NCBI GenBank assembly: GCA_016722375.1
Contig: JADKJG010000005.1
Coordinates: forward strand, 1-64,000
Length of the DNA stretch: 64,000 bases
Origin: Bacteroidota bacterium
GTDB lineage: Bacteria > Bacteroidota > Bacteroidia > Chitinophagales > LD1
Reading direction: 5' to 3'
Positions 52,633 through 61,513 of this stretch are shown here, one piece after another. The position numbers and the translations under genes were made by a program. Numbering within the stretch: position 1 is the stretch's first letter; every line of letters begins with the position of its first letter. The notes under the pieces are model-generated. The model ran no database searches and had not been told where the DNA came from. It saw nothing but the letters and a program-made list of their open reading frames with translations.

Positions 52633-53667
52633 TTATGAGATAATCCAAGTCTTATCGCCACTCAGTATTTTGTTCAAAGGAGTCTTGCCCTTCTTTTCCT
52701 TAGCAACGGTGATTTGATTAGCAATATCATCTTCTATACAAGAGCGGTTCTCTTGATAATAAACACCAAAAGCGCGCGGGAAATGAGTTTCCCGGTTATC
52801 GGCAAAGCCAGCAAGAATAAAGGCTTTGCTCTTGTCTTTTTCGTCATGAATCCAAAGGTCATCTTTAGACACCCCATTGCCCAGTTCTACAATAACCGGC
52901 TTCAATCCATCTAATTTAATTCCCTTGCTTTCGTTCTCTCCAAACACCAGCGGCTTCCCTTGCTCTAGGAAAAAAGCCTCTTCCTTTTTGGTTTCCTTAT
53001 CGGTGAACATGAAAAAAGCTCCGACGTTAAACACCGGGCAATTCTGATATATTTCGACCATAGCTGTTCCGTGGTGGCCATTGGCACGCTGAATCATCGT
53101 CTGCATGTGTTTAGGGTCGCGGTCTAAGGTGCGGGCAAAAAAAGTGGACTTGGCTCCCAGTGCCAGTTCAGCCGGATTAAAAGGCTCATCTACTGAACCA
53201 TAAGGTGTACTTTTGGCAGTAGTTCCTTTGGGCGAGGTAGGCGAGTATTGTCCTTTGGTCAAACCATAAATTTCATTGTTGAACAACATCAGTTTGATAT
53301 TCGGATTGCGTCGCAGAATGTGGATGAAGTGATTGCCTCCGATAGAAAGCATATCCCCATCGCCACCCACTACCCAAACATTCAATTCAGGATTGGCCAC
53401 TTTCACCCCACTGGCAATCGCGGTTGCCCTGCCGTGAATACTATGCATTCCATAGGTAGCCATATAATATGGAAAGCGCGACGAACAACCGATGCCGGAT
53501 ACAAAAACATATTTTTCCAAGCCAATATCAAAGGTTGGAAGAACCGTTTGCACTTGTTTCAAAATAGAATAATCGCCGCAGCCGGGACACCATTTCACTT
53601 CCTGATCGGAAATAAAATCTTTTGCGGTCTGTTTAACCGGTGGAGTATTTTCTGTTACTGTTTCCAT
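52633..53667 (-). CDS. korB: 2-oxoglutarate:ferredoxin oxidoreductase subunit beta
   Basis: 344 residues from the ATG at 53667 (a GTG precedes it). The TPP-binding subunit: KWCPGCGDYSILKQV, SGIGCSSRFPYYM and VVGGDGDMLSIGGNHF are the cluster and TPP/Mg motifs. With KorA it converts 2-oxoglutarate and CoA to succinyl-CoA, reducing ferredoxin. It lies 3 nt after korA. The 2-oxoglutarate assignment is from overall family resemblance; another 2-oxoacid is possible. Confidence 0.9.
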   Translation of the reverse strand: METVTENTPPVKQTAKDFISDQEVKWCPGCGDYSILKQVQTVLPTFDIGLEKYVFVSGIGCSSRFPYYMATYGMHSIHGRATAIASGVKVANPELNVWVVGGDGDMLSIGGNHFIHILRRNPNIKLMLFNNEIYGLTKGQYSPTSPKGTTAKSTPYGSVDEPFNPAELALGAKSTFFARTLDRDPKHMQTMIQRANGHHGTAMVEIYQNCPVFNVGAFFMFTDKETKKEEAFFLEQGKPLVFGENESKGIKLDGLKPVIVELGNGVSKDDLWIHDEKDKSKAFILAGFADNRETHFPRAFGVYYQENRSCIEDDIANQITVAKEKKGKTPLNKILSGDKTWIIS

Positions 53668-53670
53668 CAC

Positions 53671-55560
53671 TTATTTCTGATTATAGATTTCTAAAACTTT
53701 CGCCTTCACTTCCTCCGTATCAAAGGGCAAGCCTTGCACCTTGTTGAACCCAATGGCCGGAAGGAGATATTTGGCACGAATGAGTTGAAGTAGTTGCCCC
53801 GTATTTATTTCCGGAATTAATACTTTATCAAAGCCGTGGAGTAACTCGCCCAGATTTTTTGGAAAGGGATTCAGATGTCGAAGTTGGATATGGGACAAGT
53901 CCTTATAGCCTTCGGCATGCAGCTCATTCATCACGGTTTTGATGGTGCCATAGGTGGATCCCCAACCTAATACACACAACTTTCCTTTTTCCGGTCCGCT
54001 ATCTGTTTTTTGGAGTGGAATGTCGTCGGCAATCTTCTCCACCTTTTCCGCACGTAGTTTTACCATCAACTCGTGGTTCTTTGAATCGTAAGAAACATTA
54101 CCGGTTTCATTTTGTTTTTCCAGTCCGCCGATGCGATGTTCTAATCCTTTGGTTCCGGGCTTCACCCAAGGACGAACGCCGCGATTATCTCTCTTATAAG
54201 GAAGAAACTTTCCATTCGGATTATTGTTCTCAGTCAAGAATTTTACGTGAATGGGTTTTAATTTATCTTCTGTTGGAAACCTCCAAGGCTCCGAACCATT
54301 AGCGATATAGCCATCACTCAGTAAAATAACCGGAACCATGTGTTCCACCGAAATTCTCACTGCTTCATACGCCGCATCAAAGCAATCAGACGGTGTAGCC
54401 GCCGCAATCACCGGAAGAGGAGCTTCGCCATGTCGCCCATACATCGCCATCAATAAATCGGCCTGTTCGGTTTTTGTGGGCAGACCGGTGGAAGGCCCTC
54501 CGCGTTGAACATCACAAATCAATAAGGGTATTTCCAAAATCATCGCCAGACTTATAGCCTCTGACTTCAGAGCCACGCCGGGACCGGAAGTAGTAGTTAC
54601 TCCTAGTGAACCGGCGTAAGCCGCACCAATAGCAGAACATATCGCTGCAATTTCATCTTCTGCCTGAAAAGTTTTTACACCGTTGGCTTTATACTTTGCC
54701 AACTCATGCAAAATGTCAGACGCCGGAGTAATAGGATAGGAGCCTAGAAAAATCTCCAAGCCTGATTTCTCTCCCGCGGCAATAATACCGATGGCCAAAG
54801 CCTGATTACCTGAAATGTTCCGGTAGGTACCTACCGGAAGTTTGGCAGCAGTGGTGCGATAGCGAGTTCTAAAAATTTCTGTATTGTCTCCAAAGTTCCA
54901 GCCACTATTCAAAGCGGTTAGGTTTGCCTCCAGAATTTCCGGCTTCTTGGCAAATTTTTCCTGTAGGTTTTTGATGGTGTATTCCATGCTCTTATCGAAC
55001 ATCCAAAACAGCACACCCAACACAAACATATTTTTGCTACGCTCTATTTCCTTCACACCCAGTGGCGAATCTTTCAGCGCTTCTTTGGTATGCTTCGTAA
55101 CATCAATTTTATACAGGTCATAATTCTCCAACGTGCCATCCTCTAATGGGCTTGGTGCACCTTCGGGATAACCCGCTAGTTTCAAATTCTTAGAATCGAA
55201 ACCGGCGGTGTTTACAATAATAATACCACCGGTCTTCAACCGAGGCAAATCATTCTTTAAGGCTGCCGAATTCATAGCGACTAAAACATCATACTGGTCG
55301 CCGGGCGTAAAAATTTCTTTACTTCCAAAATGAACCTGAAAGCCGGATACACCAGCCAGCGTTCCAGCCGGTGCACGAATTTCTGCAGGAAATTCGGGAA
55401 AGGTTGAGAGGTCTTGTCCAAGCAAGGCTGCAGTATCTGTAAACTGCATTCCAGTCAATTGCATTCCATCGCCCGAATCGCCTGAAAAGCGAATGACAAT
55501 ACTTTCCATCACCTTGACTTCTGTGCTGCGTGATGGTTTAGGTTCCAAAGTTGTATCCAT
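53671..55560 (-). CDS. korA: 2-oxoglutarate:ferredoxin oxidoreductase subunit alpha (gamma-alpha fusion)
   Basis: 629 residues from MDTTLEPKPSR; longer readings to 55635 overlap the ferredoxin gene and are unlikely. The N-terminal 200 residues are the gamma domain (VIRFSGDSGDGMQLTGMQF), and the rest the alpha domain with LGSYPITPASDILHEL, FQAEDEIAAICSAIGAAYAG and TTSGPGVALKSEAISLA. This fused layout is usual in this phylum. The complex is cytoplasmic and feeds reduced ferredoxin. It is between the ferredoxin gene and korB. Confidence 0.92.
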   Translation of the reverse strand: MDTTLEPKPSRSTEVKVMESIVIRFSGDSGDGMQLTGMQFTDTAALLGQDLSTFPEFPAEIRAPAGTLAGVSGFQVHFGSKEIFTPGDQYDVLVAMNSAALKNDLPRLKTGGIIIVNTAGFDSKNLKLAGYPEGAPSPLEDGTLENYDLYKIDVTKHTKEALKDSPLGVKEIERSKNMFVLGVLFWMFDKSMEYTIKNLQEKFAKKPEILEANLTALNSGWNFGDNTEIFRTRYRTTAAKLPVGTYRNISGNQALAIGIIAAGEKSGLEIFLGSYPITPASDILHELAKYKANGVKTFQAEDEIAAICSAIGAAYAGSLGVTTTSGPGVALKSEAISLAMILEIPLLICDVQRGGPSTGLPTKTEQADLLMAMYGRHGEAPLPVIAAATPSDCFDAAYEAVRISVEHMVPVILLSDGYIANGSEPWRFPTEDKLKPIHVKFLTENNNPNGKFLPYKRDNRGVRPWVKPGTKGLEHRIGGLEKQNETGNVSYDSKNHELMVKLRAEKVEKIADDIPLQKTDSGPEKGKLCVLGWGSTYGTIKTVMNELHAEGYKDLSHIQLRHLNPFPKNLGELLHGFDKVLIPEINTGQLLQLIRAKYLLPAIGFNKVQGLPFDTEEVKAKVLEIYNQK

Positions 55561-55594
55561 TAGTTTTAATCTGTTATCAATAATTAGAAGGCTC

Positions 55595-55945
55595 TTAAGC
55601 GGTATGTAGTCTTGACTTTCTCGCCAGCAATACATCTTCGGTTTCCTGATGATCTAAATCGGGCAGACAACAATCAACCGGGCAAACCGAAGCACATTGA
55701 GGTTCATCATGGAATCCCTTGCACTCGGTACACTTATCAGTGACGATATAGAAATAATCATCCGAGATGGGTGTATGAACAGCACCCGGTTCTGTAGTGC
55801 TTCCATCCAATAATGTATAAGTGCTACTCACACTCGTTTTATCCGAAATCTTCCAACTATCGCCATTCGCATAAATAGCTCCGTTCGGACACTCTGGTTC
55901 GCAAGCGCCGCAGTTAATACATACATCTGTGATTTTGATTGCCAT
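55595..55945 (-). CDS. Di-cluster 4Fe-4S ferredoxin
   Basis: 116 residues. The first cluster motif is CINCGACEPECPNGAI; the second is CTECKGFHDEPQCASVCPVDCC, with a short insertion between cysteines 2 and 3, as in the Alvin-type ferredoxins. About 40 residues separate them. It is the probable electron acceptor of KorAB, being the first gene of the same transcript. It is divergent from nuoA by 177 nt. Confidence 0.93.
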   Translation of the reverse strand: MAIKITDVCINCGACEPECPNGAIYANGDSWKISDKTSVSSTYTLLDGSTTEPGAVHTPISDDYFYIVTDKCTECKGFHDEPQCASVCPVDCCLPDLDHQETEDVLLARKSRLHTA

Positions 55946-56122
55946 AATAATTTGTTTTTGTTTTGTTTTTTGAATTTATAATACCGGTATCGAAATAAGT
56001 ACTTTACATTGAATAGTTCAAATGATAATTGCAAATTTGCTAATAAAAAATGACCATTTGCTATAATTCATCACTGCTATTCACGATTATTGTTTTAATT
56101 ATCCAAAGGTCAAAAATATAAA

Positions 56123-56473
56123 ATGGGCTCGGCTTCTCTCATCCTTTTAATTATTTGTGGAATTGCTTTTGCCGGTGGCGGACTTCTGGTTTCAAAGTTG
56201 CTTGCAAAAACATCGCATAATCCTCAGAAGGGAGAGGCGTATGAATGTGGGGTGCCTACACAGGGGCGCACGTGGAATCAAATGAATGTGGGCTATTATC
56301 TCTTTGCCTTGCTCTTTCTAATATTCGATGTAGAGTTGGTATTTTTATATCCTTGGGCCGTGGTAGTGAAGCAAGTAGGATTAGTGGCACTTTTTGAAAT
56401 TGTCATTTTCCTCTTTATTCTTTTTGTTGGTTTTCTCTATGCTCATAAAAAAGGAGCGCTCAAATGGATGTAA
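56123..56473 (+). CDS. nuoA: NADH-quinone oxidoreductase subunit A
   Basis: 116 residues with three transmembrane helices. GEAYECGVPTQGRTWNQMNVGYYLFALLFLIFD covers the conserved YECG loop and second helix (quoted only in part here: YECGVP, FLIFDVELVFLYPWA). A membrane subunit at the quinone-entry site. First gene of the second nuo locus. It overlaps nuoB by 10 nt. Confidence 0.95.
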   Translation: MGSASLILLIICGIAFAGGGLLVSKLLAKTSHNPQKGEAYECGVPTQGRTWNQMNVGYYLFALLFLIFDVELVFLYPWAVVVKQVGLVALFEIVIFLFILFVGFLYAHKKGALKWM

Positions 56474-57018
56474 AAGCATATCCGCAACAACCTTTCCCCG
56501 GAAACGTGGTAGAATCACCCGGTGGAGGGGTTTTGGTTTCTTCTATTGAAGATGTACTCAATTGGGCTCGTTCCAATTCTTTATGGCCATTGGTTTTTGG
56601 AACCAGTTGTTGTGCCATTGAAATGATGAGTGCGGCTTCCGCCAAATATGACTGGAGCCGGTTTGGATTTGAAGTAGCTAGAGCCACCCCCCGGCAAGCC
56701 GATGTGATTATCATTGCAGGAACAATTGTGAATAAAATGGCACCGGTGCTTAAAAGACTTTATGACCAAATGCCTGAACCGCGCTATGTAGTAGCAATGG
56801 GTGCTTGTGCCACGTCGGGTGGCCCCTTCTTTTATAATACTTACAGTGTAGTGAAAGGTGCTGACCACGTTATTCCGGTGGATGTGTACATAGCTGGCTG
56901 TCCCCCGCGCCCGGAAGCATTGATTCACGCGCTGATTACCCTACAAGAAAAAATCAAAGCGGGAGGAAAGCGTGAAAAAATAACGATTGAAGATTTCAAT
57001 AAGAAAAAGTCGGCGTGA
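56464..57018 (+). CDS. nuoB: NADH-quinone oxidoreductase subunit B
   Basis: 184 residues. Holds cluster N2, the last Fe-S centre before quinone. The tandem Cys pair is in FGTSCCAIEMMS, and the other ligands in GACATSGGPF and YIAGCPPRPEAL. Full length. In an 11-subunit complex I it receives electrons from NuoI. Confidence 0.96.
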   Translation: MDVKAYPQQPFPGNVVESPGGGVLVSSIEDVLNWARSNSLWPLVFGTSCCAIEMMSAASAKYDWSRFGFEVARATPRQADVIIIAGTIVNKMAPVLKRLYDQMPEPRYVVAMGACATSGGPFFYNTYSVVKGADHVIPVDVYIAGCPPRPEALIHALITLQEKIKAGGKREKITIEDFNKKKSA

Positions 57019-57473
57019 CAAAAGAAGAACTTAAAGCAACAATTACTGAAATCCTCCCAACCGCTACCTTTGATGAAGCGGGGGAATGGCTGAATGTTTT
57101 GATTGACTCCAGAGAATGGCTTCCGCTGGCCTGGCAGTTGCGCTCGCACCATCCATTGCATTTTGACTATTTGTTTTGTGTCACGGCGGTAGATTGGAAA
57201 TCCTATCTCAGTATGGTATATCATTTGCGTTCTACTAAACTAGAACACATCATCGTGGTGAAAACGAAAATCGTAGACCGCAACCATCCGGAAATAGAAA
57301 CCGTTTCACAAATCTGGCGAACAGCAGAGTTTCATGAGCGCGAAGCCTACGATTTGTTCGGCATCAAATTTCTACATCATCCCGATTTACGAAGATTGTT
57401 ACTTTCCGATGATTGGGAAGGGTGGCCGCTTAGAAAAGATTATGTGGACGAGGTAAACATGATTAAATTATAG
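57015..57473 (+). CDS. nuoC: NADH-quinone oxidoreductase subunit C
   Basis: 152 residues. The 30-kDa subunit signature ERE(A)YDLFGI is seen as FHEREAYDLFGIKFLHHPDL, and LRRLLLSDDWEGWPLRKDY is the family C-terminus. It starts with GTG at 57015, overlapping the nuoB stop (GTGA). Normally it is followed directly by nuoD; here a foreign-looking gene intervenes. Confidence 0.94.
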   Translation: MTKEELKATITEILPTATFDEAGEWLNVLIDSREWLPLAWQLRSHHPLHFDYLFCVTAVDWKSYLSMVYHLRSTKLEHIIVVKTKIVDRNHPEIETVSQIWRTAEFHEREAYDLFGIKFLHHPDLRRLLLSDDWEGWPLRKDYVDEVNMIKL

Positions 57474-57499
57474 GGTATGACTCAGCACATTGTACAGAT

Positions 57500-58141
57500 A
57501 TGTTACCATTTTCCGAAATAAAATCTTACGAAAAAATTGGGTATTATCCTACAAGATATAGAGTAATACTTAGGGCAGGCTCTATGGCAAATATTGATAA
57601 ATTCTTCTTTGAAAATTACAATGAAAAGGAAGCTATATTGGTAAATGCAAGTAGTGAAGTTTGGATTTTAAAGTCAAAATATTTTTATTTTGACGATTTC
57701 AATCCGACAGATGTTAGTCCAGTCAAATTTAGAGAAGTACCAGAAATTCCAAATACGATAGAAGTAACTCTAACAAACGGAGTCATAGCTTATGTGAGAG
57801 CAGATAGAGCACATTTAGTCGGGAAAATGAAGTTTTTTGTTGAAAGGAATAAACATGAGCTATGGCTGTCGAAAGTTAATCCATATCAATATGAATTATC
57901 TTTAAAGCATTTCGAGGTAATCAAGGCAAAAAAGAGTCTAAAGAAATTTAATTGCTACGAAGTCACTTTGAAAGATGGTAGACGGGCGTTCATACATAAA
58001 AACTTTTCTCATAATTATGATCAAAAGAAAGCGATTCTTCAATACTCAAATGATGGGGACCTTTGGATAAGTGATGAAGTATTTAGTGGTCCCGCAAAAA
58101 TGTTTAGAGAAATGTTTAAATCTTTTAAGCCTAAGAAATAG
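57500..58141 (+). CDS. Orphan protein inserted between nuoC and nuoD
   Basis: 213 residues, no signal peptide, rich in Lys, Phe, Tyr and Asn, with markedly AT-rich codons compared with the nuo genes around it. An internal repeat is visible: NYNEKEAILVNASSEVWIL (about residue 38) and NYDQKKAILQYSNDGDLWI (about residue 172); also IEVTLTNGVIAYVRADRAH and YEVTLKDGRRAFIHKNFSH. This suggests two similar beta-rich domains. I do not recognise the family. It lies 26 nt after nuoC and 5 nt before nuoD, so it is transcribed with the complex I genes. The composition suggests recent transfer. Confidence 0.75.
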   Translation: MLPFSEIKSYEKIGYYPTRYRVILRAGSMANIDKFFFENYNEKEAILVNASSEVWILKSKYFYFDDFNPTDVSPVKFREVPEIPNTIEVTLTNGVIAYVRADRAHLVGKMKFFVERNKHELWLSKVNPYQYELSLKHFEVIKAKKSLKKFNCYEVTLKDGRRAFIHKNFSHNYDQKKAILQYSNDGDLWISDEVFSGPAKMFREMFKSFKPKK

Positions 58142-58146
58142 CTTCA

Positions 58147-59265
58147 ATGCAATATGAAGAAATAGCCACCACCACCGAAGGCGACCTGATTATTAATATA
58201 GGTCCGCAACATCCGTCCACACACGGAGTGCTGCACCTCATCGTCACCCTGAACGGCGAAACGATTAAAAAAGTAGAGCCTCATCTTGGATATATTCATC
58301 GCAGCATTGAGAAGATGTGCGAAAGTCTTTCCTATCGGCAGTTTATCTATTCAACCAGCCGGATGGATTATTTGTCTTCCCACATCAATAATCAAGGCTG
58401 TGCTTTATGCGTTGAAAAGGGAATTCAGGTCGAGTTGCCGGAGCGGGCTATAGTCATACGTATTCTTATGGCGGAGCTTACCCGAATCGCTTCTCACTGC
58501 CTGTGGTGGGGGGCCTTGGGCATGGACGTGGGAGCCCTCACTCCTTTCTTTCATGCTTTCCGCGAGCGCGAAATGATTAACGACATCATGGAAGAAACCT
58601 GTGGCGCACGGCTGACGATGAACTATATCATTCCCGGAGGAGTAATGTTCGACCTGCATCCAAATTTTCAAAAGAAAGTAAAGGAGTTTTTAGTGGAGTT
58701 TAAATCCAAACTGCCGGAGTATGATGAATTGGTAACGGACAATATCATTTTTCAGGGGCGGATGAAAGGTGTTGGAAGAATTTCTGCGGAAGACGCCATC
58801 TCTTATGGTTGCAGCGGACCGGTACTTCGTGCGGCTGGCGTGAAAAGTGATATCCGGAAAATGGCTCCTTATGACGGATATGAAAAATTGCAGTTTGAAG
58901 AAATCCTTGAACCCGGTGGTGACTGCTTCGCCCGTTATATGGTTCGCATGGGCGAGCTACGCCAGTCTATTTCGCTTGTAGAGCAATTAATTGATAACAT
59001 TCCCGAAGGAGATTTTCAGGCAAAGACAAAAGCAGTATTGAAATTACCGAAAGGCGAATTCTATTCTCGCGTGGAAACTGCGCGTGGAGAATTCGGTGTG
59101 TATATTATAAGTGAGGGAGGATTAACTCCCTACAGAATTAAATTCCGCTCACCAGGCTATTCCAATCTCTCCGCCTTAGACCACATGGCACGCGGCTCAA
59201 AGATTGGCGACCTCGTGGCGATTATGGGAACGTTAGATTTAGTGATACCGGATATTGATAGATAA
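58147..59265 (+). CDS. nuoD: NADH-quinone oxidoreductase subunit D
   Basis: 372 residues. The 49-kDa subunit forming the quinone pocket with NuoB: NIGPQHPSTHGVLHLIV (with the conserved His), EPHLGYIHRSIEKM, RMDYLSSHINN, and the C-terminal GTLDLVIPDIDR. It is a separate protein, not fused to NuoC. Its stop codon is immediately followed by the nuoH ATG. Confidence 0.96.
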   Translation: MQYEEIATTTEGDLIINIGPQHPSTHGVLHLIVTLNGETIKKVEPHLGYIHRSIEKMCESLSYRQFIYSTSRMDYLSSHINNQGCALCVEKGIQVELPERAIVIRILMAELTRIASHCLWWGALGMDVGALTPFFHAFREREMINDIMEETCGARLTMNYIIPGGVMFDLHPNFQKKVKEFLVEFKSKLPEYDELVTDNIIFQGRMKGVGRISAEDAISYGCSGPVLRAAGVKSDIRKMAPYDGYEKLQFEEILEPGGDCFARYMVRMGELRQSISLVEQLIDNIPEGDFQAKTKAVLKLPKGEFYSRVETARGEFGVYIISEGGLTPYRIKFRSPGYSNLSALDHMARGSKIGDLVAIMGTLDLVIPDIDR

Positions 59266-60342
59266 ATGATTTCTCTCGAAAATATCGCCCTCTTTATTCA
59301 CGAAGTCCTCTCCACTTCGCTACCTCCGCTATTAGCATGGCTGATTGAAATGGTGATGATTGGCATTGGTGTCATTTCCCTATTCGCCTTCCTAGGTCTG
59401 GTTCTCGTTTTCATGGAAAGAAAAGTCTCAGCCTATATGCAGATTCGTTTAGGGCCTAACCGGGTGGGTTATAAAGGGCTAGCACAAACAGCAGCCGATA
59501 CTTTGAAGCTCGTTATCAAAGAAGGACTGGTGCCGGACGGTGCCGATAAATTTCTTTTCAACCTCGCGCCCTTTATAGTGCTGATTGTTGCTATGCTGAT
59601 TATGGCACCCATTGCTTTTACGAAGGGTATACAAATGTGGGATATCAACATCGGCGTGCTTTATGTTTCTGCGGTTTCGTCTATTTCAGTCATTGGAATT
59701 TTGATGGCGGGCTGGGCCAGCAATAATAAATACTCCCTGTTGGGTGCTATGCGAAGCGGCGCACAAGTTGTCAGCTATGAACTTTCCGCCGGTCTATCCA
59801 TTCTCTCCATTGTCGTCTTTACCGGTAGCCTATCTATCAATGATATTATTGCTTCTCAGGAAAACGGGTGGTGGATATTTAAAGGACATATACCGGTATT
59901 CATTGCTTTCGTGATATTCATTATCGCTGTTACTGCCGAAACTAACCGGGCACCATTTGACTTAGCTGAAGCAGAATCTGAACTCACGGCAGGATTTCAT
60001 ACCGAATATTCCGGCATGCGTTTTGCACTTTTTTTTCTAGCTGAATACGCCAACATTTTTGTGGTATGTGCTATTGGTGCCACGCTATTTCTCGGTGGAT
60101 GGATGCCTTTTCATATTGGTCCGTGGACATCCTTCAATCATATTATGGATTTCATCCCCGGTATCGTGTGGTTTTTCGGCAAGGTGTTCTTCCTCATTTT
60201 TCTTATTATGTGGTTTCGGTGGACCTTCCCCCGCCTACGTATTGATCAATTGCTGAATTTGGAATGGAAGTACCTGCTTCCCATCGGACTTTTCAATCTG
60301 CTCCTCGCCACTATTGTGGCAATCATGGACTGGCATTTTTAA
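59266..60342 (+). CDS. nuoH: NADH-quinone oxidoreductase subunit H
   Basis: 358 residues, eight transmembrane helices. Links the hydrophilic and membrane arms. ERKVSAYMQIRLGPNRVG and ETNRAPFDLAEAESELTAGF are hallmark loops around the quinone channel. It begins right after the nuoD stop with no space for nuoE, nuoF or nuoG. It is the last gene of this nuo locus; nuoI is in the other locus. Confidence 0.96.
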   Translation: MISLENIALFIHEVLSTSLPPLLAWLIEMVMIGIGVISLFAFLGLVLVFMERKVSAYMQIRLGPNRVGYKGLAQTAADTLKLVIKEGLVPDGADKFLFNLAPFIVLIVAMLIMAPIAFTKGIQMWDINIGVLYVSAVSSISVIGILMAGWASNNKYSLLGAMRSGAQVVSYELSAGLSILSIVVFTGSLSINDIIASQENGWWIFKGHIPVFIAFVIFIIAVTAETNRAPFDLAEAESELTAGFHTEYSGMRFALFFLAEYANIFVVCAIGATLFLGGWMPFHIGPWTSFNHIMDFIPGIVWFFGKVFFLIFLIMWFRWTFPRLRIDQLLNLEWKYLLPIGLFNLLLATIVAIMDWHF

Positions 60343-60656
60343 TAGAAACATCGGCTGGAGGGAAAAGACAAGTTCTTTCAACCTTCTTGTGTCCAACTGT
60401 AGAGCTATCCAATCCTTGACAACGAAAGATTGGTAGCTATTAGCCCAAGACACGGGCTTACCCTTTGATATATTGCCTTTTTTGAACAATACGAGGCGCT
60501 TATTCTCCCTTGTTGACCCGCTTATTCTCCCTTAAAGAAGTTAAGTCAGATGGATTTTGCATCTGAAATCGCAGCCTAAATATTTTTTAACAAATCTTTA
60601 TCTCGCTTTGCCGCAGGCTTTTAGACTACTTTATTGAAAATATATAGTACTATGCC
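60343..60656. other. Intergenic region after nuoH with an imperfect hairpin
   Basis: An imperfect inverted repeat at about 60400-60443 (AGCTATCCAATC against GATTGGTAGCT) is a possible terminator for the nuoA-H transcript. CGCTTATTCTCCCTT occurs twice 22 bases apart at 60497 and 60519. No coding sequence is supported. Confidence 0.4.
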
Positions 60657-60687
60657 TTGCACAGTACATGATAATAACCATATCTTT
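60657..60687 (+). promoter_or_regulatory. Promoter for the small secreted protein
   Basis: TTG at 60657-60659 and TATCTTTG at 60680-60687 with a 20-nt spacer fit the -33/-7 pattern of this phylum. The -7 box is 43 nt before the preferred ATG at 60731. Confidence 0.6.
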
Positions 60688-60730
60688 GCATTGTCAAATA
60701 ACTTGTATAACCATAACAAACCGAAAAGAT

Positions 60731-61084
60731 ATGAAAAACAAAATCTCGACCATCGCGATTATTACAACCTATTTTCTGCTCATGGGAACTCTTGGAATCA
60801 TTGCTTCTGTTCCAAATCAAGTATCTAAAGCATCAAAGGAGCATGTTCGTCGCGAAATTATTCGCAACATATCTATTCCTCGGATGATGAGTGAGGGAAC
60901 AGACATTACGGAAGTCAAGGCAGTGGTCAATGTAGATGAATCAGGGCGGGTCCGGGTAGAGGATGTACAATCATCGAATCAGGAGTTAAAAAACTATATG
61001 TTAAACCAATTGCAAGATATCAGTATTAAAAATGTGGCTAATTCCGAAAGAATTATTCTGATCGTCCGTTTTATAGCGTCCTAA
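60731..61084 (+). CDS. Small secreted or membrane-anchored hypothetical protein
   Basis: About 117 residues from MKNKISTIAIITTYFLLMG, a signal peptide or N-terminal anchor. Upstream in-frame ATGs lie in the promoter region. The mature part (ITEVKAVVNVDESGRVRVEDVQ, LKNYMLNQLQDISIK) resembles small TonB-C-like alpha-beta domains common in Bacteroidota, but the match is weak. It may share a transcript with the PadR gene 86 nt downstream. Confidence 0.65.
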   Translation: MKNKISTIAIITTYFLLMGTLGIIASVPNQVSKASKEHVRREIIRNISIPRMMSEGTDITEVKAVVNVDESGRVRVEDVQSSNQELKNYMLNQLQDISIKNVANSERIILIVRFIAS

Positions 61085-61170
61085 ACTTAGCAACTTGAAA
61101 GACTTCACAATGGATCTGGAGGACGAAAAGCACGAAATACATTTTCAGGCAGCACTTAAAATCAAGTAAC

Positions 61171-61512
61171 ATGAATATTGAAAACAATAAGGCACAGATG
61201 CGCAAAGGGGTTTTGGAATTCTGCATTCTGGCCATTCTCTCAGAAGGGGAACATTACCCCACCGAAATGATCGAGCGGATGAAAGAATCAAAATTGCTCA
61301 TTGTGGAAGGGACTTTGTATCCCTTGCTGACACGACTAAAAAATGATGGGCTGCTCTCCTATCGTTGGGAGGAATCTACTTCCGGCCCACCAAGGAAATA
61401 CTTTTCCTTGACCGAAGAGGGTAAAACGTTTCTGAAAGAGCTGACCGAAAGTTGGAACGAGTTGACCGCCTCTGTAAACAATATCATTCACCTAACCACA
61501 AAAACGAATTAA
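61171..61512 (+). CDS. PadR-family transcriptional regulator
   Basis: 113 residues. The winged helix is clear: RKGVLEFCILAILSEGEHY, EGTLYPLLTRLKNDGLL (recognition helix and wing entry) and GPPRKYFSLTEEGKTFL. A dimerising C-terminal helix follows. PadR repressors often control the membrane-stress genes next to them; here the PspC gene follows after 1 nt. The effector is unknown. Confidence 0.9.
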   Translation: MNIENNKAQMRKGVLEFCILAILSEGEHYPTEMIERMKESKLLIVEGTLYPLLTRLKNDGLLSYRWEESTSGPPRKYFSLTEEGKTFLKELTESWNELTASVNNIIHLTTKTN

Positions 61513-61513
61513 G

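Noticed and set aside
52419..52661. 80-codon minus-strand frame downstream of korB
   Set aside because: Overlaps the korB 3' end and has no recognisable features; the plus strand shows a short protein-like stretch too, so no call is made.
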